Shown: positions 24,171-31,208 of the stretch, one piece after another
Position numbering within the stretch: the stretch's first letter is position 1
Layout: the number at the start of each line of letters is the position of its first letter
Assembly (NCBI GenBank): GCA_026988235.1
Contig: JALSLQ010000070.1
Span: 1-41,238, forward strand
From: Sulfurimonas sp.
GTDB lineage: Bacteria > Campylobacterota > Campylobacteria > Campylobacterales > Sulfurimonadaceae
Direction of reading: 5' to 3'
Length of the DNA stretch: 41,238 nt
The notes under the pieces: model-generated
Told to the model about the DNA's origin: nothing
Database searches by the model: none
The model's input: only the letters and a program-made list of their open reading frames with translations
Translations under genes and position numbers: made by a program

Positions 24171-24901
24171 TGGAAGTCATAAAAGTGAAAAATATTAGAA
24201 CTGTTTTTGGCAATAAGGTTGTACATGACGGATTGAGTTTACATGTAAACGAGGGTGAAATTTATGGGCTTTTGGGCCCTAGTGGTTGTGGCAAAACAAC
24301 ACTATTGCGTGAAATGGTCATGCTACAGGAATTTGATGCAGGTTCTATAGAAATTTTAGGCAAAAAGATTGAAAATATAAATGAAATGGATGCACAGAAA
24401 CTCAGACGCAAATGGGGTGTTTTATTTCAATTTGGTGCGCTCTTTTCTTCTTTGACCTTAGCAGAAAATATTGCTCTGGCGTTAAAAGAGTATTCTACTT
24501 TATCAGATAAAATGATAGAAGAAATCGTTGCATTTAAATTAGACCTTGTTGGATTGCAACCAAGTGATGCTTATCTGTACCCCTCTGAAATCAGTGGCGG
24601 AATGCGTAAAAAAGCAGGCATTGCAAGGGCATTAGCAATGGATCCAAAGTTGTTGTTTTTGGATGAGCCAACGAGTGGGCTTGACCCTATTTCGGCAAGA
24701 GAATTTAATGAACTTATACTGCAGTTACGCTCAATGCTTGGATTAACAATGGTAATAGTAACTCACGATTTACATTCAATATATCATACTTTAGATAGAA
24801 TGGCTGTAATTGATAATAAAAAAATTGCCTATGAAGGCAGTTTAGCTGAGGTTACTTCCGTGAAAAATGATTTTATACAAACTTTTTTTAGTGGGGATTG
24901 A
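24170..24901 (+). CDS. MlaF-family ABC ATPase
   Basis: This 243-residue ATPase powers the Mla-type transporter. It has Walker A GPSGCGKTT, Q-loop LFQFGALF, the signature SGGMRKKAGIARAL (the SGGM form is typical of MlaF), Walker B LLFLDEPTSGLD and the H-loop VTHD. The MlaF-type C-terminal extension is short. It sits between the permease and MCE genes in the classical order, with 6 nt to the next start. Confidence 0.95.
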   Translation: MEVIKVKNIRTVFGNKVVHDGLSLHVNEGEIYGLLGPSGCGKTTLLREMVMLQEFDAGSIEILGKKIENINEMDAQKLRRKWGVLFQFGALFSSLTLAENIALALKEYSTLSDKMIEEIVAFKLDLVGLQPSDAYLYPSEISGGMRKKAGIARALAMDPKLLFLDEPTSGLDPISAREFNELILQLRSMLGLTMVIVTHDLHSIYHTLDRMAVIDNKKIAYEGSLAEVTSVKNDFIQTFFSGD

Positions 24902-24907
24902 TATAAT

Positions 24908-25870
24908 ATGAATAATAAAGTAAATTATACATTTGTTGGATTTGTAGTTTTGTTTGGCATTATAAGTATGCTTGGCTTTACATACTGGATGCTCAAACCC
25001 ACAAAAGCAGAAGACACACAAAAATATATTATATATTTTAAAGAATCTGTTCTTGGGCTTAATCTTGATGCCCCGGTTAAATACAAGGGGATTAAAGTAG
25101 GTAAAGTAACACGCTTGCGGATTAACCCAAAAAATAGTGAGCAGGTTGAAGTGATGGTAGATGTTTTAAAAACAACGCCCATTAAAGAAGATACTGTTGC
25201 AAAACTGACGGCACAAGGAATTACAGGACTGAGCTATATTAATTTAAGCGAAGGCAGTAATCATACAAAAGCACTTGTCTTAAAAGATGGACAAAATTAT
25301 CCTGTTATCAAATCAGCTCCATCATTTTTTGCAAATGTTGAACAGTCTTTAGGTTCTGTTTCTGAATTGCTGATTTTAACGCTTGATCGAACAAATGAGC
25401 TGCTTAACGATAAGAATCAAAAGCAATTTAGTAAACTGCTTAAAAACAGTGCCGAGGTCATGGCAAAAATCAATACTACGCTGGATGAGAAAACAATTAC
25501 TCATATACAAAACAGTGCAAAAAATTTAGATAATTTTAGTGCAAAATTAGATAAAAGTATGCCTAAAATTAATTTATTTATAAAAAACAGTATGCTTTGG
25601 GAAACTAAAATCAATGACTCATTCTTGAGCATTAAAAATACCTATACACAAATGGGATTGATTATGAAAAATATGGCAAAATCATTCTTACATGTAGAAA
25701 ATAATGTACAAGACATAACGGTGCAGACGCTTCCTGTACTTAACAGTACCATGATGCAAATGCAAAATACGCTTATAAATGTAGATGAACTGCTTCAACA
25801 TTACAATCGCAGTCCAAGCGATATTCTCTTTGAAAAAGAAAAACAAAAAAGGGGACCGGGTGAAAAATAG
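24908..25870 (+). CDS. MCE-domain substrate-binding protein (MlaD family)
   Basis: This 320-residue protein is anchored by one N-terminal helix (about 8-29, TFVGFVVLFGIISMLGFTYW) and carries a periplasmic MCE domain (about 40-115; LNLDAPVKYKGIKVGKVTRL, TAQGITGLSYINLSEG). A long helical and coiled C-terminal tail follows, with Asn- and Lys-rich repeats. MCE proteins form rings or tunnels that shuttle lipids between membranes. It is longer than E. coli MlaD (about 183 residues) because of that tail. The 3' end overlaps the lipoprotein gene by 11 nt. Confidence 0.92.
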   Translation: MNNKVNYTFVGFVVLFGIISMLGFTYWMLKPTKAEDTQKYIIYFKESVLGLNLDAPVKYKGIKVGKVTRLRINPKNSEQVEVMVDVLKTTPIKEDTVAKLTAQGITGLSYINLSEGSNHTKALVLKDGQNYPVIKSAPSFFANVEQSLGSVSELLILTLDRTNELLNDKNQKQFSKLLKNSAEVMAKINTTLDEKTITHIQNSAKNLDNFSAKLDKSMPKINLFIKNSMLWETKINDSFLSIKNTYTQMGLIMKNMAKSFLHVENNVQDITVQTLPVLNSTMMQMQNTLINVDELLQHYNRSPSDILFEKEKQKRGPGEK

Positions 25871-26711
25871 TTTAAAAGTTTTGTATGTTACATGTATTGG
25901 TTTGTTCAATGCCATTAAGTTAAGCAGTTCTTTGGAACCGGTACTTCAGTGTCGGCTATTGCAACTTTCTTGTCACTCTCAGCCCGGACTAAAGTCTGGG
26001 TTCCAGAAAAATAATATACTTTTTCTTAACTTAATGGCATTGACGGGATTGTTGTTTTTGTTGGCAGGATGTTCTTCTCCAAAACCTGCAATGAATGAAT
26101 ACACATTAGGCTTACATGTAAAGGCAAAAAAAGCACAAAAGACGCCATATAGTGAAAAAACACTCAAAGTAGATCAAGCGTATGGCAATACTCTTTTTCA
26201 ATCTCTAAAAATGTATTATGTTGAAGGAGCGTATCAACAGTATGCTTATGCACAGTCGCAGTGGACACAGAGTCCAAGTGCAAAAATCACACAGAGTATG
26301 ACAGAATATTTGCGTCAAATGCAACTTTTTAAAAGTGTACAAAGTTTTCATTCAAAAAGTGAAACTGATATGCGATTAGAAATAAATATAGAAGATTTTA
26401 TGCAGTATTTTGATGCTAATGAAGAAAATTCTCATGTTCATGTACGCATTACATGTAACCTTATAGATGAAGCAACACACAAAGCAGTTGCTACAAAAAC
26501 ATTTGATGTCAATGTTCAAGCAAAATCAAATGATGCCTTTGGCGGTGTAGCGGCACTCAATGACGCTATGAGCGAAATTTTAAAAGAGTGTGGCTTATGG
26601 TTGCAGGAAATGAATGCCATTAAGTTAAGCAGTTCTTTGGAACCGGTACTTCAGTGCCGGCTATTGCAACACTCTTACCACTTTATGACATTGAGAAGGA
26701 GCATGTCTTGA
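25860..26711 (+). CDS. Mla-type transport auxiliary lipoprotein, with repeat-derived insert and tail
   Basis: From GTG 25860 (overlapping the MCE gene), the product starts VKNSLKVLYVTCIGLF, then runs through 45 codons of an inserted repeat element, then continues TGLLFLLAGCSSPKP with a lipobox Cys. Without the insert, the N-terminus is a normal 25-residue lipoprotein signal. With the insert, the Cys becomes residue 71. The mature domain (NEYTLGLHVKAKK, then RLEINIEDFMQYFDANEENS and HKAVATKTFDVNVQ) resembles PqiC/ABC-transport auxiliary lipoproteins. The last roughly 30 residues (after LQEMN) are also encoded by a repeat copy. An ATG at 26034 inside the insert could give a short signal (MALTGLLFLLAGC), but without a Shine-Dalgarno. 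Whether the protein is still exported is open. Confidence 0.78.
   Translation: MKNSLKVLYVTCIGLFNAIKLSSSLEPVLQCRLLQLSCHSQPGLKSGFQKNNILFLNLMALTGLLFLLAGCSSPKPAMNEYTLGLHVKAKKAQKTPYSEKTLKVDQAYGNTLFQSLKMYYVEGAYQQYAYAQSQWTQSPSAKITQSMTEYLRQMQLFKSVQSFHSKSETDMRLEINIEDFMQYFDANEENSHVHVRITCNLIDEATHKAVATKTFDVNVQAKSNDAFGGVAALNDAMSEILKECGLWLQEMNAIKLSSSLEPVLQCRLLQHSYHFMTLRRSMS
25907..26042 (+). repeat. Mobile-looking element with 18-bp perfect terminal inverted repeats
   Basis: CAATGCCATTAAGTTAAG (25907-25924) and its exact reverse complement (26025-26042) bound a 136-bp element. Inside lies one structured unit of 71 bp from GGAACC (25934) to GGTTCC (26004), in the orientation opposite to most other copies. 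No transposase is encoded. Removing 135 bp (25908-26042) fuses a normal lipoprotein signal peptide. Confidence 0.85.
26613..26680 (+). repeat. Partial structured element at the lipoprotein 3' end
   Basis: AATGCCATTAAGTTAAG (26613-26629) and then GGAACCGGTACTTCAGTGCC (26639 on), GGCTATTGCAAC. The first 58 bp closely match the start of the copy at 25907, but the second hairpin and right terminal repeat are missing. It forms the 3' end of the lipoprotein frame and lies just before the next gene's ribosome-binding site. Confidence 0.85.
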
Positions 26712-27994
26712 TTAGTGAAAAAGAGTATAGAAAAAGAAAAACACGCTTGGGGCGTAAGCTCAAACCCTTCAGTGTCGCTGTTTTGTTTAGTGCTGTGCAA
26801 AAAACACGTTCAAATGATACAGAATACCCATATAGACAAAATAGTAATTTTTACTATATGAGTGGGTTTAAAGAAGATAGTGCTGTTCTAATATTTGTTA
26901 AAGAGGCTAAAAATTTTAAAACTTATTTGTTTGTCGCAAAAAAAGATAAAACACAAGAATTATGGCATGGAAAACGACTTGGAGTGGACAAAGCAAAAGA
27001 ACTTTTTGATGTAGATGATATTTTTGAGTTTGATGCTTTCAATGAAAAGTTCAAAAAAAATGTGGTTGGCAAACATCATATTTATTATGATTTTGGTTTG
27101 GACTATGCAAAAGTAAAACTCTTAAAACGCTCTACTAAAAATGTACTGAGCTATGAAAATATAGCGAGTTACATAGAAACTATGCGACTCATTAAGTCAA
27201 AATCTGAAATTAAACTCATAAAAAAAGCCATAAGCATAACAAAAAAAGCACATCATAAGGCGATGAAAAGAGCGAAAAAATCAGAGTATGAGTACCAACT
27301 TCAAGCAGACATTGAGTATGTTTTTAGAAAAAATGGAGCTTACAGCGATGCCTATACATCCATAGTGGCTTGTGGCAATGCAGCAAATACACTGCACTAT
27401 ATTAACAATAACAAAAAACTTGTTCAAGGGGAGTTGATACTTATAGATGCAGGGTGTGAGTATGAATATTATGCGAGTGATATAACAAGGACGATACCGG
27501 TCAATGGAGGCTATACAAAAGCACAGACAGAAGTTTATGAGATGGTCTTACATGTACAAAAAGAGATTATTGCAATGATAAAACCCAATGTATTTAGAAG
27601 TGCATTACAAAAAAAATCTGAAGAACTGCTGTGTCAGGGGATGGTTAGTTTGGGAATTTTAAACGGAGATGTAAAAACGCTTATAAAAGAAAAAGCACAT
27701 AAAAAATACTATCCGCATGGCATTGGGCATTGGATGGGACTGGATGTGCATGATGAATGCCCCTATAAAAAGCTAAACGGCAATGAAATTCCATTAAAAC
27801 CAGGTATGGTTATGACTATAGAACCCGGCATTTATCTTGATGAAGAAGATGAAAATATTCCTAATAAATATAGAGGCATAGGCATACGAATAGAAGATGA
27901 CATTTTAGTAACCAAAGAGGGGTGTGAAAATCTCTCCTCTTGTATTGCAAAAGAGATAAAAGAGATTACTCGTAAGAGTAGCTCCAACCTGTAA
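26708..27994 (+). CDS. Xaa-Pro aminopeptidase / M24 family metallopeptidase
   Basis: A 428-residue protein from TTG 26708, chosen because AAGGAG lies 6 nt upstream. The in-frame ATG at 26654 lies inside the repeat element and has no ribosome-binding site. The N-terminal aminopeptidase-P domain (SAVQKTRSNDTEYPYRQNSN) is followed by the creatinase-fold domain. The five metal ligands are visible: Asp in ILIDAG, Asp in ASDITRT, His in GIGHWMGLDVHD, Glu in IEPGIYL and Glu in GIRIEDD. It removes N-terminal residues before proline and belongs to the PepP group. The 3' end overlaps the convergent gene by 29 nt. Confidence 0.92.
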   Translation: MISEKEYRKRKTRLGRKLKPFSVAVLFSAVQKTRSNDTEYPYRQNSNFYYMSGFKEDSAVLIFVKEAKNFKTYLFVAKKDKTQELWHGKRLGVDKAKELFDVDDIFEFDAFNEKFKKNVVGKHHIYYDFGLDYAKVKLLKRSTKNVLSYENIASYIETMRLIKSKSEIKLIKKAISITKKAHHKAMKRAKKSEYEYQLQADIEYVFRKNGAYSDAYTSIVACGNAANTLHYINNNKKLVQGELILIDAGCEYEYYASDITRTIPVNGGYTKAQTEVYEMVLHVQKEIIAMIKPNVFRSALQKKSEELLCQGMVSLGILNGDVKTLIKEKAHKKYYPHGIGHWMGLDVHDECPYKKLNGNEIPLKPGMVMTIEPGIYLDEEDENIPNKYRGIGIRIEDDILVTKEGCENLSSCIAKEIKEITRKSSSNL

Positions 27995-28397
27995 GGTTGT
28001 CTTTTTTTGCTTCATCAAAGGCATCAGAATTGGCTAAAAAGTCCATTACATGTAACACTGCATGAGGAATGATTCTTTGGTCTTGAGGTTTTATTAAAAG
28101 CATAGGCATAGGTGTGTCTTGGGCTTGACTGAGGGCAAAACCTACCGGCATTAACTGACTCATCAACTCTTTTGGTTTGTCTATTTTTTGTTCTTGTAAA
28201 AACTTTTCAAGTATGGCTTCTTGAATCTCCTTTGACAATGCTTCATCCGTGTTTAAAAAGAGTGTAAAGTGTAGAGGAGTCTCTTTAAAATGCTCGGGAG
28301 CAGGTGCTGCCATAATGATGTACTCTACATTTTTCAAATGCTCTTGTATCTGTTGTTGGTCTAAATATTTATCTGTTTTTATTGCTTTGGCTTGCAT
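27966..28397 (-). CDS. Hypothetical protein
   Basis: A 143-residue acidic, soluble protein with no signal peptide or membrane helix. It begins MQAKAIKTDKYLDQQQIQEH and has a Met/Pro-rich middle (APAPEHFKETPLHFTLFLN; GFALSQAQDTPMPMLLIKPQ). A TTTCTC-rich stretch upstream on the plus strand gives a GAGAAA-type ribosome-binding site on the coding strand. It is convergent with the M24 peptidase gene and overlaps its last 29 nt. I do not recognise the family. Its start region is followed by the tandem repeat array. Confidence 0.7.
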   Translation of the reverse strand: MQAKAIKTDKYLDQQQIQEHLKNVEYIIMAAPAPEHFKETPLHFTLFLNTDEALSKEIQEAILEKFLQEQKIDKPKELMSQLMPVGFALSQAQDTPMPMLLIKPQDQRIIPHAVLHVMDFLANSDAFDEAKKDNLTGWSYSYE

Positions 28398-28444
28398 ATT
28401 TTTCTCTTTTTTCTAATTTTAGCATAAAATACACTCATTTTTTC

Positions 28445-28728
28445 GGAACCCAGACTTTAGTCTGGGCTGAGAGTTGCAAGAAAGTTCCAACAGTCGGCAC
28501 TAAAGTACCGATTCCGAAGAGTTTCGGAACCCAGACTTCAGTCTGGGCTGAGAGTGGCAGAAAAGTTACAACAGTCGGCACTAAAGTACCGATTCCGGAG
28601 AGTTTCGGAACCCAGACTTTAGTCTGGGCTGAGTATGGCAGAAAAGTTCCAACAGTCGGCACTAAAGTACCGATTCCAATAATCTTTTGGAACCCAGACT
28701 TTAGTCTGGGCTGAGAGTGGTAGAAAAG
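28445..28728 (+). repeat. Tandem array of 3.5 structured units, 81-bp period
   Basis: Full 71-bp units at 28445-28515, 28526-28596 and 28607-28677 each run from GGAACC to GATTCC, separated by 10-11 bp linkers (GAAGAGTTTC type). A half unit starts at 28689. The array fills most of the 383-nt gap between a minus-strand gene (start 28397) and a plus-strand gene (start 28781), so it lies in a divergent promoter region. The rest of the gap shows no gene. Confidence 0.92.
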
Positions 28729-28780
28729 TAATAAGATGGTACAAAATATGCTTAATATTTTATATAAAGCAAGGATATTT

Positions 28781-30016
28781 ATGCAGTTTATTGAAGCACT
28801 TAGACTTAGAAGTAAGCTTTTTTTTCTTTTTCTTTTGATAACTATAGGCTTGGTTGCTCTTGGAATCATAGGCGCTACCTATGTTAATACAATGAAAAAA
28901 AATATGGATTCTTTGTATTTTGGCTCTTTGATTCCCGTGACGGAATTAAATGAAATAGTTCAGACATATAACTATGGCTTAGCCGATACTGTTTATAAGG
29001 TTAGCCGAACGGAATTAAGTCCAAGTGAAGCGATATCCAATCTGGAAACATCTTTACACTATATAAACAAAAAATGGAAAAGTTATAATTCTCATTTTAA
29101 AAGAGATGATGAATTAGCATATTTGGACTATGCAGATTTAGAAGTTAGCAATACAAATGATTACTTTTACAAGGTACTCAATGCAATAAAATCCAAAAAA
29201 GATGTAAGAAAATTATCAATTAATACATTGGAAAAAAAGGTATCTTCGATTCATAATGTTTTACAAAAATTGATTAATTATGAAGTAAATATGGCAAATT
29301 ATGAAAGAAAAAAGTTTTTGTATGCTTATGATTCTATACTTTTAAAAATTGGGACTTCCTTAGGTGTTATTATATTAGGTGTATTGGTAATTCTTTTTTA
29401 TGTATTTGAGAGTATTCAAAAAGACCAGACACGACTTGAAATTGCAGCGAAAAAACTAAAAATTGCAAATAAAAAGCTTGAAAATGCTTCTTACACTGAT
29501 TCTCTCACAAACTTGCATAATCGTAGGTATTTTAACTTTATATACGATAGAGAAGTCAAACGCGCCAAGCGTAACAAAACATACATAAGCTTTATGATGC
29601 TCGATATAGACTACTTTAAGCAGTATAATGATACTTATGGACATGTAGAGGGTGATTATGCGCTTAAAAGTGTTGCGAAAGTATTAAAAGATAGACTCAA
29701 ACGACCGGGAGATTATGTATTTAGACTCGGGGGTGAAGAGTTTGGTGTACTTTTAAGTGATACAGATGAGACAAACAGTGCAAATATTGCTAGAGAAATT
29801 TGTGATGCAATTCGGGCAAGAGAGATTAAACATGAAAATTCAAAAGTACATGAATTTTTAACGATTTCTATCGGTGTTGTCTGTTGTGTAGCAGATGAAG
29901 CACTTGATGAAGAGGTGTTGATTTCGCGTGCAGATGAAATGCTTTATAAGGCAAAAGAGAGTGGAAGAGACAGGTATGTAATAACATCCAATGTTTCTAA
30001 CGCAAAAATTGCTTAG
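28781..30016 (+). CDS. Membrane-bound GGDEF diguanylate cyclase
   Basis: A 411-residue protein from ATG 28781, chosen over an upstream ATG (28736) because AAGGA lies 5 nt before it. Membrane helices at about 12-34 and 202-224 enclose a helical periplasmic sensor of about 165 residues (four-helix-bundle pattern: SLIPVTELNEIVQTYNYGLA). The cytoplasmic part has a short coiled linker and a GGDEF domain (about 240-405) with YTDSLTNLHNRR, DIDYFKQYND and an intact RLGGEEF. The inhibitory RxxD motif (RPGD) is present, so c-di-GMP synthesis with feedback inhibition is expected. Its stop overlaps the convergent SUI1-like gene by 4 nt. Confidence 0.92.
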   Translation: MQFIEALRLRSKLFFLFLLITIGLVALGIIGATYVNTMKKNMDSLYFGSLIPVTELNEIVQTYNYGLADTVYKVSRTELSPSEAISNLETSLHYINKKWKSYNSHFKRDDELAYLDYADLEVSNTNDYFYKVLNAIKSKKDVRKLSINTLEKKVSSIHNVLQKLINYEVNMANYERKKFLYAYDSILLKIGTSLGVIILGVLVILFYVFESIQKDQTRLEIAAKKLKIANKKLENASYTDSLTNLHNRRYFNFIYDREVKRAKRNKTYISFMMLDIDYFKQYNDTYGHVEGDYALKSVAKVLKDRLKRPGDYVFRLGGEEFGVLLSDTDETNSANIAREICDAIRAREIKHENSKVHEFLTISIGVVCCVADEALDEEVLISRADEMLYKAKESGRDRYVITSNVSNAKIA

Positions 30017-30357
30017 TGTCTGTGTTTGAAACGAAAACCCTGCTCAACTAAAAGAGGACGAAGCTTTTCTTTGAGTTCGCCTTGAAATTCCATCCAGTTT
30101 TCTTTTAAACTCCCACCGCAGCCAAGCTTTTTTTTGAGTAGTTTCAGCAGAGTAGTAGCTTCATCTTTTGGAATGTGAAATGTCCCGACTAGTGTCACGG
30201 TCTTGCCACGGCGTTTCTCTTTTTGAAAGACTAAAAAATGTTTACTCGGCTCTTGAATTTCATTTGAAACCTTTGTCTTGCGAGGGCTTTGTACCTCTTT
30301 CCAACCATCATCTATGTCGGCACCGATGAAGAGGTCAAGCCTTTTGCCTCTACTCAT
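30013..30357 (-). CDS. SUI1/YciH-family translation factor-like protein
   Basis: A 114-residue protein resembling bacterial YciH and eukaryotic eIF1/SUI1. It begins MSRGKRLDLFIGADIDDGWK. The SUI1 fold covers about 45-110, with KRRGKTVTLVGTFHI, LLKLLKKKLGCGGSLKENWM and EFQGELKEKLRPLLVEQGF. The 'LKKKLGCGGSLKE..MEFQGE' block is the family signature. Bacterial members may affect start-site selection, but their role is not settled. It begins directly after the DUF5718-like gene (stop at 30358), so the two are coupled. Confidence 0.9.
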   Translation of the reverse strand: MSRGKRLDLFIGADIDDGWKEVQSPRKTKVSNEIQEPSKHFLVFQKEKRRGKTVTLVGTFHIPKDEATTLLKLLKKKLGCGGSLKENWMEFQGELKEKLRPLLVEQGFRFKHRH

Positions 30358-31206
30358 TTAGTAAACCTTTTGTGCTAAAATACTCATATTCTCTTTTTCA
30401 TACTCTTTGTTTTGCAGTGTTTGCAAGACATCGTCTAAGGTATAGTCTTTATGATTGTAAACAACAACTAATACTTCATCGCCTGTTTGTAAAAAAGTTG
30501 TTTCTCCATAGGGAGTATAGCGTGTTGCACCTATGCTAATAATGGCATTTTTTGGAGCGTTACATGTAACGATATAGCGTTGTATGTCCTCAAGTGGTCC
30601 AAAATCTTCTTGTGTATTGATTTGGTTGACAATCCATTTTGTAAGTTTGTCATAAAAATAACTGTAGCCATTAAGTGCTACATTCTCGCCGTAGGCTTGG
30701 AGTTTATCATCTCTACTAAGAAAACTGCAGATGCTAAAATTATCCATGATTCCACCTGATGCAAATTTGTCAATTGTAAGAAGTTTTGAAGCAATTCCTT
30801 TAGAATTTGCACCCCAATTTTTTTTGTCACTGATTTTTTGTGCACCCGCAACGCGGATAGAACAGTCATTGTAGGCAGCAAAATATTTTGGAGTAATGTT
30901 GCTAATTTTGTCATCTTTATAGCTAAGTTCACATATGAGTCCGACTTCAGGTTCCGCTTGAACATTGACATCTTCTTTTGGAAGTTTTATAGTTGTAGAT
31001 GACAAAGGGTATGTAGAAAGTATCTCTCTTGGACGAGCATTGTTTGCACTTTTTTTACAAGGCAGATAAAAAGGAAACATTCCCTTCGGTGCTGCTTCAT
31101 CTTGGGTTATGATATTTTTAAACTCTTCGAGTTCACCAGCCTGTGCTAAGTGAAGTGCAAAATTTCCCGCAATTCCTAAACCAAGATAATCTTCAAATAC
31201 TTTCAT
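30358..31206 (-). CDS. DUF5718-like protein, possibly FAH-fold
   Basis: A 282-residue soluble protein that looks like the campylobacterote DUF5718 group from memory (start MKVFEDYLGLGIAGNFALHL). Several blocks recall the fumarylacetoacetate hydrolase fold: VQAEPEVGLICELSY (acidic metal site), AAYNDCSIRVAGAQKISDKK and NWGANSKGIASKLL. The likeness to FAH proteins is my inference from motif order. No substrate is suggested. It begins 2 nt after the ABC-F gene and ends next to the SUI1-like gene, so all three appear to be one transcription unit. Confidence 0.65.
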   Translation of the reverse strand: MKVFEDYLGLGIAGNFALHLAQAGELEEFKNIITQDEAAPKGMFPFYLPCKKSANNARPREILSTYPLSSTTIKLPKEDVNVQAEPEVGLICELSYKDDKISNITPKYFAAYNDCSIRVAGAQKISDKKNWGANSKGIASKLLTIDKFASGGIMDNFSICSFLSRDDKLQAYGENVALNGYSYFYDKLTKWIVNQINTQEDFGPLEDIQRYIVTCNAPKNAIISIGATRYTPYGETTFLQTGDEVLVVVYNHKDYTLDDVLQTLQNKEYEKENMSILAQKVY

Positions 31207-31208
31207 AA

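Noticed and set aside
28382..28714. A 110-codon open frame with repeated FGTQTLVWAES and KVPTVGTKVPI blocks
   Set aside because: It is translation of the tandem 81-bp structured repeats; the opposite strand gives a similar repeated frame, and there is no ribosome-binding site.
28445..28728. Possible CRISPR array (regular 81-bp spacing)
   Set aside because: The units are long, internally palindromic and separated by near-constant 10-11 bp linkers rather than unique spacers of about 30 bp; no cas genes are present.
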